The position numbers were made by a program, and so were the translations under genes. 64,000 bases of DNA from Ryuthela nishihirai (taxonomy: Eukaryota > Arthropoda > Arachnida > Araneae > Heptathelidae): NCBI GenBank assembly GCA_038380435.1, contig JAWZYU010000013.1, positions 14,645,901 to 14,709,900 on the forward strand, given 5' to 3'. Under the pieces are notes generated by a model that did no database searches, was not told the origin of the DNA, and saw only the letters and a list, made by a program, of their open reading frames with translations. This document shows positions 63,921 to 64,000 of this stretch, piece after piece (the stretch's first letter is position 1; each line of letters begins with the position of its first letter).

Positions 63921-64000
63921 AAAAATAACCTAAAATTCTCTGTCATTTAGCAATAAATTTGCATGTTAAAAATTTTTAGGAGAGTAAACTTTAAAGTTTA
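63921..64000 (-). mobile_element. PLE-1-like 3' end fragment at the window edge
   Basis: AAATTCTCTGTCATTTAGCA and TTTGCATGTTAAAAATTTTT match the outer end of the PLE-1 left arm (42200-42280), with an internal gap. It runs off the window, so whether another palindrome follows is unknown. Confidence 0.65.

Overview
The window is eukaryotic and comes from a repeat-rich animal genome. Long AT-rich introns, GT-AG splicing and a dense mix of LINE, SINE, Penelope-like, piggyBac, hAT, Tc1/mariner, pogo and LTR elements fit an invertebrate, plausibly an arthropod. The species cannot be fixed from sequence alone. There is no operon structure, CRISPR array, rRNA gene or functional tRNA gene.

One host gene is recognisable. 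Eight plus-strand exons (12939-12997, 20531-20605, 25452-25581, 29944-30058, 41742-41888, 45242-45402, 53873-54041, 58228-58400) join in phase to exactly 343 open codons. They read as the C-terminal half of DEPDC5/Iml1, the GATOR1 subunit that restrains TORC1 when amino acids are scarce. The DEP domain is in exons 3 and 4. The 5' exons and the end of the gene are outside the window, so everything from 1 to 64000 is probably this gene or its introns.

Nearly all remaining recognisable sequence is intronic mobile DNA. From 1 to 4.7 kb there are two copies of an RNase H LINE (LINE-A), a Tc1 fragment, an RTE-like LINE (LINE-B) fragment and two hAT MITEs. From 4.7 to 12.4 kb there are tRNA-derived SINEs, a foldback element, and a young gag-only LTR retrotransposon inside a diverged tandem array. 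From 13 to 20 kb there are a long-TIR MITE, a palindromic Penelope-like (PLE) insertion and a near-complete LINE-B. From 20.7 to 23.7 kb a TTAA-flanked element sits inside a pogo/Tigger remnant. From 26 to 29.5 kb there are two Tc1-like elements. From 30.3 to 37.4 kb a minus-strand LINE-B is split by two SINEs and a piggyBac transposon. From 37.8 to 43.6 kb there are more LINE-B, SINEs and a second palindromic PLE with a GIY-YIG endonuclease frame. From 46.4 to 50.7 kb there is a jockey/CR1-like LINE split by a TIR element carrying three tandem units. From 51.3 to 57 kb there are more LINE-B copies, one with a twin-priming 5' inversion. From 59.3 to 64 kb there are a SINE, a third palindromic PLE, two Tc1-like elements and a second TTAA-element copy interrupted by a PLE end.

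The most unusual signal is the repeated head-to-head (inverted dimer) Penelope-like insertion. There are three in one gene, two with clear target-site duplications, and each carries a hammerhead-ribozyme-like motif in each arm. Family names LINE-A/B/C, SINE-1/2/3 and PLE-1/2 are local labels. All element classes were assigned by eye from motifs, termini and target-site duplications, and boundaries without a duplication are approximate.
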